From Atopsyche davidsoni (Eukaryota; Arthropoda; Insecta; Trichoptera; Hydrobiosidae): a DNA stretch of 64,000 nt. Positions within the stretch are counted from its first letter, which is position 1. The number at the start of each line of letters is the position of its first letter. Location of the stretch: assembly GCA_022113835.1 (NCBI GenBank), contig JAILWY010000009.1, positions 18,328,001 through 18,392,000 of the forward strand, given 5' to 3'. Position numbers and translations under genes: made by a program. Positions 48,830 to 60,500 of this stretch are shown piece by piece. Below the pieces are notes generated by a model. The model was given only the letters and a program-made list of their open reading frames with translations. It searched no databases and had not been told where the DNA came from.

Positions 48830-51800
48830 GTCAGTGATATATTGCCTACAATATTGGATTATTATTATGATTTATAATCGATGTAATTTATGTTTATTTT
48901 TTTTTTTTTTATATCAATATTACCAAAATACACATACAAATATTTTTTGAAAAAAAAAATTTTTTTCATTCAATTGAACTTCAATTTCAAACTTCATTTG
49001 ATCTAAATTCGATTAAAAAATAAAAACAAGATATCATTATAACAATTTTCTCATCAATATATAATAAAATATATTATATATAATGTGGCTTTTGCTGTCT
49101 TGAAAAATATTTTTAAGTCATATTCCTTGTATTGCAAATAGACGTTACCGTGTACTCGCGGAGCTCCATTGCTTTCAATTTGCTCCATTTGAAGCGCGCT
49201 TACTTCATGAATTTTGCAGAATAGTCACAAAAACGCATTTCAGTTATATTTAGAAACCTTTACAACAACTCTATTATTATCATTTATAACACTCACTTCG
49301 TTACATATAAATTGCATGCAGGCAATACTTGAACTTAACAAAAGATGTTTTAATTTTTTTAAGTAATTGACATTTTTCAAACTAAAAATAGCTGTAAATA
49401 AAGATAATTTCACCACCCATGAATTCTTATTTACTTCACATTTTTTTAATATTATATATAATATTTATATAAAAACTGATGTGCGCCATTTTAATAATAG
49501 CTTGCTCATTATTAGATTTATTTATGACATGGTAAATGCCGCCATACTCCAATTAAACTCATCTCGAGCCACCATAATGCAAACAAAGACTTTACGGTCT
49601 ACTATGGGCTACTAATTAATTCCAGGCTTAGCGCGCGGGCGAAAAGAAGCACCGAAGTATAATGGAAAAACACACAACGCCCCGCGAGTATTCGCGATCC
49701 TTACTGCTAGACACCACAACAGATGCGACTTCAATCGATATCCTGCCATTGTAAAATCCTTTTTTTCTCTGAACTGAAAAATAAATATTTTTAAATTCTG
49801 ATTTCGCCTCTAAATAGTCAACCTTTTGACAATTTTATTTTAAATGTACATTAGTAAACGATTGTGATTAGTTAATATTTAAAATATTTCTTAAAAATTA
49901 CAACATAAGTTTGATATTTTTCAATAAAATAATTGAAGTTTAAGTGCTCTTTATCGGGTACGAACTCTCTAGAGACGACATCGACAATATTACTGGTCTA
50001 CTCGTTACTTGTAAATTTTACAAAACATTCATTGAAATATTACTTCAAGTAGTCAACCTCTGCGAATACTTATTATATATTAATCTGTATCACTTATAGC
50101 TATTAATGTTGTTGTATTGTATAATTGTTTTAATAAAACGCTGTAAGCAAAAGTAATGTGATAAAAATAATATTTCACGAGTAATATCTTTCTAATATAT
50201 GTAATCCGTAAGGCCAAAGAAGATCTGTGCATGATTATCTCCAAAGAAACCCCACAAACAGCGCCGATCTTCCCTTCCACCTTTGATAGAGTAATTAAAT
50301 TTTAATTGTAAATTCCACCTTGGATGTATCAAAACACAGGGGAGCTTCTTTATTATTCATATAAAGCAATGAAAGACATGCCTTTACAGACAGGTTTATA
50401 TTAAATACTCCTTTTAATATTAAAATGAACAATATTTTACAATTAACATATAATATAATAAAATATCACATTTTTATTTAATGATATCAATGAGGGTCAC
50501 ACAATCCAGGGTCGATCATCGTGCATTTCAAGCAACGTCAACGACATTACTTGTAGAGTGAAGATTTGTCAGTCCTAATTCTGATCCTTTGGTTAAGATT
50601 TATCTTTAACAATTTTCTTTATTTTATGCAACCTGATTTCCGCTACAAATTTATTCCTGTAGCCAAGAATTTCACCTGTTTATTGTGAAATTTAATTTTG
50701 GTCGTGTTCTTATAAATAATCTTATTTAAACTGTGCCTTAAATATAATTTATATTCAGTGAAAACATTGCGGAACAGAATTTTAATTGAGGCACACCAGA
50801 GGCTATTTTGGGATGACTTGATTTTTCGCTTTTCGTAAATTAGCTTTTCCACTAATTTACGAGCGAGTGACAGACCGTGTTGGGACCTTTTATGTAAATT
50901 TATACACAACGGAACATATCTCAGCAAATTTATATCTGCGGTTTTCGTAAATTTATTCTTTTTAGCGCATGTTTAAATTAGTTTAATATGATCTCCATAC
51001 TCAGTTGGTAAACATATATAAAAAAACAAAGTTTCAAAGCAACATAACAATTGCGAATTAGAAAACAAATCAGATGTTCAGAAAATCACAGCCCTGTTAC
51101 AAATTTAACTTTTAGCTTTTGAAATATTCAAATAATTTTAAATTGTTTTTTTCCGAATCACTTTTAAAATATTTTTTTTATCGGAAATAAGTTTGCCTTA
51201 TCAATTTTCCTAGCCTTAATTTTCTGGTCTTGTTCACTGTGCCACATTTACAAACACACAGTTTTCGTAATAAATCAAAGGCAGCAAGAGCAAAAATAGT
51301 CAAACATAGCCGAAACAAATATTCTCATTTGTTTTTCACACTTTTTAAAATATAACTTTATATTTGTCGCTTTGTAGATACGGAAATTTATCTCGCTGTT
51401 GGAGTTCATTCCCTTTTGTATGCATAAAAAGTTTAATATTTTATAGTCACTAATAACAGTTTACATTAATTAATGCATAACCAAACACGAACATACATTT
51501 GATATTAACAAGAATCGTTAAATTTCACAAGAAACTTGCAATATTTAGTGACCGAAATTCTCCAGCGCAACATTTCAGGATTCGAGGAATTCGTGTGGCC
51601 ATTCTGAGGATTCCTTCCATTGTGGACGTATCAGACCTCACCTCTGAGTGAAAACTTTACAAGACATTACAATTATTTATCATCTGAGGGCGCGATACAA
51701 TGGTCTCCGGGATACTCCGCAGATAGGATCTGGCAAATAATTTACCCGAGTTATTTCAGGTACTATTACATTCACATTATTTGAAATTCCAAAGTGAGTA

Positions 51801-51833
51801 CTGTGTTTTGGACGACAGCCCAACGACAAGTAT
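48830..51833 (+). other. Start of the intron after exon C
   Basis: The intron begins GTCAGTGATAT and runs through AT-rich sequence with poly-T/poly-A tracts. No TM2/TM3 exon of the receptor was found, although its motifs should be easy to see; GC-rich segments at 49130-49200 and 49620-49690 do not encode it. The intron therefore continues to the end of the window. Confidence 0.6.
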
Positions 51834-52446
51834 ACTGGGTGATTTATTTTTAAATGAAACACAAAAACAATTTATTTAATTACATAATAATTATTTTAAA
51901 AAGTCACAGGAAAAACCTAATTGATTATCAAGTTTTAGTGATTCAAAATATATTACACATATCACCTCCAAAAAACCTATTTTCCTTTTTATATAAAAAC
52001 TGGGTTGAATAGAGCTTTTTAAGTATGTTACGAAATTAATTTAATGAAAGAAACAGCCTTAAAGTCTTAATTTTCCACACGTCAGAGCTTTATATGGCAG
52101 GTACTAGTATTTTTTAAATCTTCAGACAAACATCAAAATCATGTATCAAAAACAAAACGCTCTATGTGAAATCTCGCTTTGACTTGTCAGATTTTGTATT
52201 AATTTTAACGAATGCAATGAAAAGTATATTTTGAGTGTATTTTTTTTTAAAATAGAGCCTATTGAAACACGTGCCGCTACAGTGGGTGGGGGCTCGCATA
52301 AAAACCATTCTACTTCATGAAACATTGCGCTTTTAAAAAAATGCATTAAAATTTGCATATTTCTTATGAAAGACTTAGAAACAGTTGTCTCCAACACAGC
52401 ATCCTAAAAATGTAAAGTTCATTTCTTATTATCCAAATCACCTATA
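51834..52446. mobile_element. Possible TIR element beside the hAT insertion
   Basis: The left end reads TATACTGGGTGATTTATTTT followed by TAAATGAAAC. The inverse of the right end reads TATAGGTGATTTGGATAATA followed by AGAAATGAAC. Both therefore share GGTGATTT...AATGAAC. The internal 600 bp has no transposase motif. This would be a non-autonomous TA-target element; divergence of the termini makes the call tentative. Its right end touches the target duplication of the hAT element. Confidence 0.4.
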
Positions 52447-52454
52447 ATCTAAAC

Positions 52455-52942
52455 CATAGATTCCCAATGTGGTCAATATCGACCCCCAAGGGTCGATTCT
52501 GCCCTGCAAGGGGTCGATGACAGCGAAAAATTAAATTGGAGGTCCACGAACTGTAAATGGGGGTCTACAAGAGTGGATCCCATTGGCCATGTTGGCCACG
52601 ATATTTTCGACGATATGCACGTTGAGTTAACTCAACTGAACGACTATTTTCAATGTACAGCGTCACTATTTCAGCGCGTTGTTTCAGTGTGAAGCATAAT
52701 TAAAATTTTATTAAATTAATGTTTCAAAACATATTTATTTAAGTCAATCGGTTTATAAATGTTAAAGATATTCAATATTTACATACCGACATAAAATATG
52801 GCGCACCCTGTATATCAGATGTTAAAAATATGTTTGAAGTTGATGAATTTTATAAAAATTCAGTATTAGCAAGGCAGGGGTCTACGAAAAACATGAAAAC
52901 TAGACAAGGGGTCGACGGGACAAAATAGTTTGGGAACCTATG
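52455..52942. mobile_element. hAT-type MITE with exact 8-bp target duplication
   Basis: 488 bp flanked by ATCTAAAC at 52447-52454 and again at 52943-52950, the 8-bp duplication length of hAT elements. Termini are CATAGATTCCCAATG at the left and, as inverse of the right end, CATAGGTTCCCAAAC; this fits the hAT terminal pattern. Subterminal GGGGTCGA motifs occur near both ends. No transposase ORF is present, so it was moved in trans. It is one of the best-preserved elements here. Confidence 0.9.
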
Positions 52943-52950
52943 ATCTAAAC

Positions 52951-54854
52951 AAACGCAGCTGAAATAAAAAAACCTATTGTATATATCTTAGTGACGACTC
53001 CAACCGGTGTTCTCCAGCACCGGCAACTACGACATATTTCGCTGGAGCACGGAACTTAATTTGTATACCTTCGAAGAAAGGTTATGGAATTTTTTAAATA
53101 TCTAGCCCTCTTATTTTATTTTATTCGCTCGTACCCTAACCCAAACTGTTTCCAATACAACCTGAAAAAATTCTGTAAATATTAAATCATTTTGACGAAC
53201 AAAGTTGCAAGAAATATGCAATGAGATTAACTGCAGCTTAATGTGGTCTTAGAGTTTACAAAGTTATTTATTAAAAAAAATAGCGAATACTTTTTCATTA
53301 ATACACTAGAAGGGATTACAGCACAAATGTTTTCTAGTTCTGACTTTTAGTGGTGCGATGTATGACTTTAACCCTTAAATCCTAACTGGGAATCTCTGCA
53401 ATCCATTATATTGTGAATTCCCGGAGAAAACAGCTTCTCAACCATCCGCAGGTGATTTATAAACAAGCCAAACAAAAGAACAAACAAGCAAGCGCGCTGG
53501 CCGCCCCCGACACTCCCCGGCCGACCCTCACGTTCGAGAGCCACTCACAAGTGCGCTCCAAACAAATTCATATCTCATAATTGAAGAGTAGGTACAAAAG
53601 CAAAACCTTTACGACCCTCTTCAACCTATTTCTCAATACCGAGAATTGTCTGATAAGAACAATCTTCCAGCCGTACTATTATATTCTAAGTACCTTTTAT
53701 TATAAATACAAACTTTTTTTATTTCCACCCTATTGACTTTCGTATTCTACTCAGAATATCAACAAAAATATTTTCGTTCCGGGCTTAGTAACAACACTTT
53801 ATTCAATTTCGTTTTATCTACCAAAATAAATGCTTTTGAATATGACGTTAAGTCAGGATTTATAAATTCCTCAGTGGACTTATGTAAATAAAAGTTCTTT
53901 CAAGGATTCTATATTAGAGAAGGCTGTCTTGGGCTCGCGGAATCGGCTTTCGTGGCTATAATTTTTTTTTCAATTAACTACCAAACGCATATTTTTTTGT
54001 ATCACCTTTTTTTATTTACACCGCGGCATCAGAGCAAGCCAACATTAAGCTTAACAGAAAACTAATAACAGCTGGACTTAAAATATAAAAATATTCAAGC
54101 TTTTCCTACAATCAATACCAAAACTTCTCCTTTCAAAAGTTAAATGTGAGTCCCTTCCCTGAACAGGATCTGTCGTCCCACAAAGGAAGCTACAAATTAC
54201 CGACAAATAAACGGCGTGTCCTCCAAACACTGATAATCTGGACTCAGACTGAGAACTCCGAACAGTCGGAACTTTTTAGCCTCAAAAAAACTCGTATTTC
54301 AATTAAATACATCCACAAATAAGGCTGGACCGAAATACATACAACCCTTCAAATTTATCCCTCGCTAGAAGTATATATTTCTAAGTTCATTAATTATTTT
54401 TCCACGTGCCCTCCTAACGAAGCTGTGACGGAGCCGACATTTGGGTTTACCCTTCTAAGATTATTACTTTAAGCTGTATTTATTTTCTATATTTGCTACC
54501 CTATATAAATATGGTTTTTGTTCTAATTGTGTATTGAGAGCACCATTAATCATCTGCTGAACTAAAATCTTCCCACAGCGTTGGCCCTCAACTCGCCCGT
54601 CAGCCCCTCGGGCCTTCCGCTGCGCAGCCCTCTTCAACATTTCAAGGGTGTAGACGTCGTTTTAAAACATAATTTTCAATTATTTCACATAAATATAGTA
54701 AATTTTGTTCTAAACATTGATTCGTAATTATTTTATACGCAAGAGAACGACTGTCAAACTCAAATGTACTAAATAATTTGAATTGTACATATGTCGATTT
54801 TTTTATTAAACGTCAATCAGATGCGTATTTATTACCCATTACGGGTTTATTATA
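52951..54854. other. Intronic sequence
   Basis: No supported exon. A segment after TCTTCCCACAG at 54570-54581 is GC-rich and open for about 25 codons (54582-54660) but has no family match and no clear donor. A GC-rich island at 53490-53540 is also unassigned. Confidence 0.45.
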
Positions 54855-55023
54855 TTATTACTAATATGATTAGGCACATTAGTTCATACATAGAAGATGA
54901 TTTAAAGAAACTCTCAGAAAAATATCATCGTGATCCCACACAAATCACGATGATATTTTTCTGAGAGTTTCTATAAATCATCTTCTATGTATGAACTAAT
55001 ATGTCTAATCATATTAGTAATAA
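54855..55023. repeat. Long fold-back (inverted repeat with ~80-bp arms)
   Basis: Arms at 54855-54935 and 54945-55023 are almost perfectly complementary around a 9-base loop (CCCACACAA). The arms contain ACTAATATGATTAG, GTTCATACATAGAAGATGAT, and AAACTCTCAGAAAAATATCA. Mismatches are few (for example AGGCACATTAG against CTAATATGTCT). It could be a fold-back MITE. As an RNA it would make a long hairpin suitable for Dicer; no small RNA evidence is available. Confidence 0.9.
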
Positions 55024-55216
55024 TTTTAATTGTATTACCGAATACTTTTTTTACTATTTCTATATAAAATAGTTTAAAAAAATAAAGCGAATGGATAAGA
55101 TAAAAAAATGTATGATGTTTAACATTAAACAAAGGCAGACGAAACTACTACGGTGGCGGTGGATTTTCATTTCATTTAATATTTTTAAAATTTAACCAAT
55201 GAAACTTAAAACTAAA

Positions 55217-55330
55217 TGTGACAGTTCAGTTTTGACAAACAATAGTAAATAAACCCTGTATTGCATTAAAGATCAGCCCTTTAGTGTAGCCTTTCTTCAA
55301 TGTGTCACAAGTGGTGGCTCGTGACGTCGA
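55217..55330 (+). mobile_element. Possible short LTR with primer-site-like sequence
   Basis: TGTGACA at 55217 and TGTCACA at 55303-55309 form the TG...CA inverted ends typical of LTRs. Between them are AATAAA and a conserved-looking GATCAGCCCTTTAG. Directly after follows GTGGTGGCTCGTGACG, which resembles a gypsy-type primer-binding region. The putative LTR is only 93 bp and I see no second copy, polyprotein or target duplication. This is a weak call. Confidence 0.25.
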
Positions 55331-56285
55331 GTGAAGAGCAGTTTGACGGAAGGAGTCGCGTCCTGTTGTGTCAGACTTACAGTTCGTAAAACAAAAGGTT
55401 TTAAACAAAGCTAAAAATATATAAGCCCAACCGAGTCCGCTGGAGGACTGCATGAATCGATTGATTTTATATTAAACTAAAATGAACCAATCCTGCCGGC
55501 TGATGCTGACTTCTCCCAGAAAGGTTCTCCTTTTATTTGGGTGGCACTTTGGTCGACCGATTTTCAGTGAATTTTGTTTCCGTGGACCTTTTGATAATCT
55601 GAGATAAAAAATGAATCAATTTGTTCATTGAAATAAGCTATTGGGTATTTTCTATTTTACTTGTTATCTTATATACTCCCGATTTAAGTAATAACATTAT
55701 AATAAAATACCTACTTTGTAATTTATTTACCTTTTTTCTGCGAGCGGGGGACATCATAGTGATTTCTATATCCTATATTTCTAATCAAAAAAACTAAAAC
55801 ATTCGATTTACTGTGATATTTGTTTCCTTTATCTGTTTGAAAGTGTTAACAGCTGGAGTGAAGAATAGTTAAAACTCAAGCAATTTTGTTTTCTAGTTTA
55901 TTATTTCAATATATAAATCTTAAAAATGTACTCGCCGTGAACATGGCTATGACTCCACGTATATATTATAAGAGTATCTTAATAATTTAGGAAAAAATAT
56001 TGGTTTTAAGGTGGGAGGTTTTCATGTATTTTTCAATATGAAGATTATGGGATGTGCTCGGTTTATTCGATCGGTATGTTAAATATTGAGTTCTGCTTTT
56101 GAAAGAGCTTTTATTATGATTCATAAGAGCGACTGGTGATTTTCGCTACTTCGGTTTCAGAATATTAATTTCACTTTGTCGAGAAGAAACTTGCTCTATA
56201 TGAATTCTTCAAACCAAAACTCAAATGGCGAATTTATTTACATTTTTTTTTAAACTAGAGTTTTCCACGTCGTTTTACTTTAATA

Positions 56286-56560
56286 GCTTGAGTGATTTTT
56301 CCACATTTAGATTTTTATTGGTGACCGGATTCGCCAACCTTTCACGTTGGCATTATCAAACAGCGTGAGATTTTATGTAATAAAAACCAGTTAGGTAAAC
56401 AATTGTTATAGTGAGATTTTGTTTGAAAGAGAGAGAAAGATTGTCAGGTGGTAAGGGGTAATGTAATTCTAATGTATCTTATAAGTGGAGGAGGAACCGG
56501 TCACTAATAACAATTAATATGTGGATGAATCACTCACATATTTTACTTTTTATTTAGAAT
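56286..56560. repeat. R1 repeat copy with inverted ends
   Basis: The left end (56286-56331) is minus-strand R1: GAGTGATTTTTCCACATT, TTTTTATTGGTGACCGG, then the hairpin inverse CGCCAACCTTTCACGTTGGC and ATTATCAAACAG. The body includes TTGTCAGGTGGTAAGGGGTA, as at 47.8 kb. The right end (56493-56560) carries the first segment again but inverted: GGAACCGGTCACTAATAACA, then ATATGTGGATGAATCACTCA. So the element has about 45-bp inverted termini. Inverted terminal repeats of this kind occur in Penelope-like elements. Confidence 0.8.
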
Positions 56561-57255
56561 TTAAATTTGAAATTAAAAATACATCTCGGGGAATAAAACA
56601 AACTCAAATCACAATATTTATTATTATTAAACGTGTGAAAAACATCCTCGCGTACCAATATTAAATAAATTTATAATCCATGCAAGAGTTGAAGGTAAGC
56701 ATGAAATTAGATCATTTTCATTGTATGTTTGGAAATCGCAAACAACCCAAACTAGAAACTGCTTTAAATCATAGGATAATTCGTTTAGCTTTATTTGAAG
56801 ATATTTTAACAATATTAATAGAAACTATTGCTAGACACGCTTTAACAACTGAACATAAAGAAAACCTTAGAGAAACAGGAAAACCCTTAAAAATTCTTTT
56901 TAATTCTAGCAATCATGAATTTCCTGAAATTCATTAAAGAAGAAACACAAGTTTTTAGCTGACGTGATAACATAAGACCAAAGTGAAGAACCTCTCGTTT
57001 TGTAATTCCTACGACAATCAGCCAGTCGGAGCTACTCTAGCTAGGCTTCACGAGGAATCGGAGCGACGGGCTAAGACAGCGATGTTGATTAGTATTTCAA
57101 ACATTGGAATTTCAAAATGTTACGAATTTTCACATAGAAATATAACAATGAAAAAACATCCCAACACTACCAAGTCCTGCGAGCAGCGTCATGAGATGAT
57201 ATCAGTAGAGACTCGCTTCTGATCCTTTATTCATTCTGAATTCGGAACACCTGTC

Positions 57256-57302
57256 GCCCCGCCCCGCCCCGCCCCGCCCCGCCCCGCCCCGCCCCGCCCC
57301 GC
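57256..57302. repeat. (GCCCC)9 array
   Basis: Nine perfect 5-bp units. The minus strand has runs of four G and strong G-quadruplex potential. Short GAGRGGAGRG ORFs on the minus strand are artefacts. The flank 57300-57390 is also GC-rich. Confidence 0.95.
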
Positions 57303-57517
57303 TGCCGGCGAGTCCATTGTCGGCACGGGGGTGCTCCGGAAGGAACTCCGAGGGGAGAGGTGCCCCGCGCCCGCCGAGATGTTCCGCCATGTGACAGGCT
57401 TCCCTTTCGATACGACTTTCGGTGGATCAGATAAAAATTCTTCATTAAGGTACTTATTCTACAATATGTAAGTCACTACTCACTGAAGATATTTTGTTAT
57501 TCAAGAAAAAAAAAATC

Positions 57518-57560
57518 TATATATATATATATATATGCATATATATGTGTGTGTGTATAT
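57518..57560. repeat. (TA)n/(TG)n microsatellite
   Basis: TA units at 57518-57534, then GCATATATATG, GTGTGTGTG and TATATA. Compound simple repeat. Confidence 0.9.
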
Positions 57561-60500
57561 ATTACATAACTCAATCTCTTGTACTCTTGTATTTTGGATA
57601 GTGTTTTCTACTATAGCGGAAAGTAAATATCTACTGTTCCGAAGGCATATAAAAGTAGTGTACAATTTTAAATGATATCATATAATATATTTTTATTCTA
57701 CTCTGAACATTTTTTCCAAACGATTTTTATGAACAACTACTATTGACGTAATCTTAAGAGTAAAACACCGTAATCAAAAAGTAACTTGTCACTCAAATGA
57801 TGATGCTCCCTGTCCAGGCCCGCCCCGGGTCCGCCCCCTGAGATCCGCGCGCTCCTCGTGCTTGAGCTCAGACCGCGCATGAGGGGTATAATTCAACGTA
57901 CTATATTCAGTGGAGAGTTCATTAAATTGACATCGATTCGGATATCGAAATTGCGTCAGTGCCTCTTCGCCGGATACGATGAAATATCTCCGTTTGCTGA
58001 CTTCCTTAGAATCCATAAATGAATAGTCCTCGAGCACAGCATGTAGCCTACAACGTTGAAAAGATACTGTGAATATATATAGTAATTCTTTTCAATTTTA
58101 CGACTGTAAAAATGGTTTGCATGTTGTGGGGCTTGCAATGTGTGACTTAGGTGGCAGCGTTCATGAATTTGTTTAATCACATTATTGTCTTAGGCAGGGA
58201 AAATAAGTGAAAAAATCTTTTATTTATATGAGTTTATGTGTACATTAAATAAATAACTACGAACTAGATAACAGAGATGACTCCTCGGGCTCAATATAGG
58301 AAAGAGTGCGAGTAAACAGAAAAGGGTTCGTTGAATATGGGGATTCATTTCTGAATAAGCGTTCGATATTAAATATTTAATTTGTTATTTTAAAAGGTGA
58401 GCAAATTACTGCCAGTGTATAATTAATTATATTTCGATGAGGAATACAAAGCGCATATACTGATGGTATGCAGCAAAATAAAATATTTTAACATAAAATT
58501 ATGCTAACCTAACACGTAACACGTACTTTTGTGATAATAAAATTGTTGAAAGTCACCGCAACGGTAAATTGATACATACTTTGAGTTTGTTTAGATTTCA
58601 CGTGAAAAACAAACATAAACTCATCTGTGAAATATTCAAAGAATATATTTAAATTTATACTGTATTATAATTAAATTAAGTAAATCAGGTGTAGCTGAGA
58701 GTGGTCGAGGAGTTCGGCGAGTAAAGACTGAGCTCGGTGCGAGTACGTAAGGACTTACAGAGAACTGCTTTACCGAGGGAGCGTCCAGTCTGGAATAAAT
58801 TACTCGGGAACTTTATACGAACCCATGATATTTAAGCGAGCACCCATCTGATGTTTAATATCCTACATTATATGAAGATTATTTTACATTTAAATTCCTT
58901 CAAAACTTTGACCTGAGACTCAAATCTCCGAACTGAGTCTCGACGAGACATATAAAATGACAAATTATGCTAAAATATGCTAAATGTTGAAATGCCACTT
59001 TAGAGAAACGTATTGGACATTAAATATAAAACAGGGTGTCGTCAATTGACGTACTTCGCGCCGACGCGAGCCTACTTAGTGAAAGCAACGCTCCTTCAGA
59101 ACGTGGAAGATGGGCTTACGGGTTGATTGATAAACAGAAAGCGGAGCTTTGGTTGACATTCCAGGGCTGAATTGAAAAAGAAAACAGCGGAAACCTTATC
59201 TGCTTGTTAATTTATTTTGTCAAGTTTTGTGCTCACTATAAAATATTTAGCTTTTGATAATTGCTGTTATATTTTTTTTATATTCAAATATTCGCCATTA
59301 CGAGAATTTATCCAGTAAAAACTCATATCAAAAAGTAAATTGTACTTTGAATTATTTAAATTTGGTATAAATTTCAAATATATATAATAGATGGAACACA
59401 AGTAGGACATTAAAACAGCCAAAATGAACGTCTTTCATGGCGTATACTTATCATAGCCAAATAACTACGAGATTACGATAATTTTTGTTTAGGTTACTTT
59501 CGTTTTTCAAGATTATCGTTATCTCTTAACAATCTGGCTATTCATATTTGTTATTTAAAAATAGAGTATTACAAATTAAACCTGCGGTCATGCTACTCTT
59601 TGGGTAAAATTTATTCGAACAAAAGATAAAGTGGTTTTTTTTCTATTGGTTATTCATAAATAAACTGGTAAACTTTTCCAGTTGCATTAAGCGTTTATTA
59701 TATAAGCGAATACCCTTGTGAGATAATTCATCAATTTTTCAAACATTTATTCAGGTAATCATTTTGTTAATACAATTGTATGTAAGTAACAATTGTATTA
59801 TATATAACGATGTATTTTGAAAACCAGAGCTTCTGTAAATACTACTTTGCAATTATGTAAGCCGCTTTAATGAATAATACGTCAGGCGCTACACCCGCGG
59901 CCTCAGCCGGGATCCCGTGCGCGGTATTTAAATTCTCATTTATTTAAGAGACTATGGCATTCATTTGCATCAAATGCCTTCCCGGTCCTGTGCAACGTTC
60001 ATATTAAAACAGAATAGGCAAAAATATAGCGAGATGCATGCGTTACGTTTATATAATGTTTTGCTTTGCCGTCTACTCCACCGCGAGAGATCTATAGAGA
60101 TAGTCCTGTTTGAATGTGAGCTCTGTTTGTAGTATCCGGATAGCTGTTTTAAAAACAGCAAATAAATCTAGGTTATAAATATTAGTATTTCTATGCAAGA
60201 CAATTAAAATATATGAAAATTCACTACACGAAAATAATAAATAAAACCCAAGTTCAACTCAACTACGACCTGAGACGCAATCCAAGTGACCCCAAAGAAG
60301 GCGGCCAAGCAGAGCCCGGGCTCAGCTTCACCTTCCATACAAACGTGCTTTAGTTGTTTACAAATGGATTCAATGATGCAATCCAAAGGTTTCAATGCTT
60401 TCCAGAAAAAATTTACCACAGTCGGTGAAAAGGGCTTTTCTCAGCACACTTTTCTTGCTCGTTAAGTGCACTTTCAAATAAGAAGTAGCAAATGTCTTTC

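Noticed and set aside
52800..52818. GCGCACCCTGTATATCAG resembling a TIR end of the 48-kb element
   Set aside because: It lies inside the hAT MITE, with no partner terminus; likely chance or an old nested fragment.
54582..54660. Candidate exon after TTCCCACAG reading LALNSPVSPSGLPLRSP
   Set aside because: Acceptor is good, but there is no clear donor, no family match, and it does not fit TM2 of the receptor.
56680..57222. Two adjacent + strand ORFs of 85 and 79 codons
   Set aside because: Somewhat protein-like but not recognised, with no start context or homologous motif. They are probably chance or repeat-derived.
57202..57445. Gly/Arg/Ala-rich minus-strand ORFs
   Set aside because: They are driven by the (GCCCC)n array.
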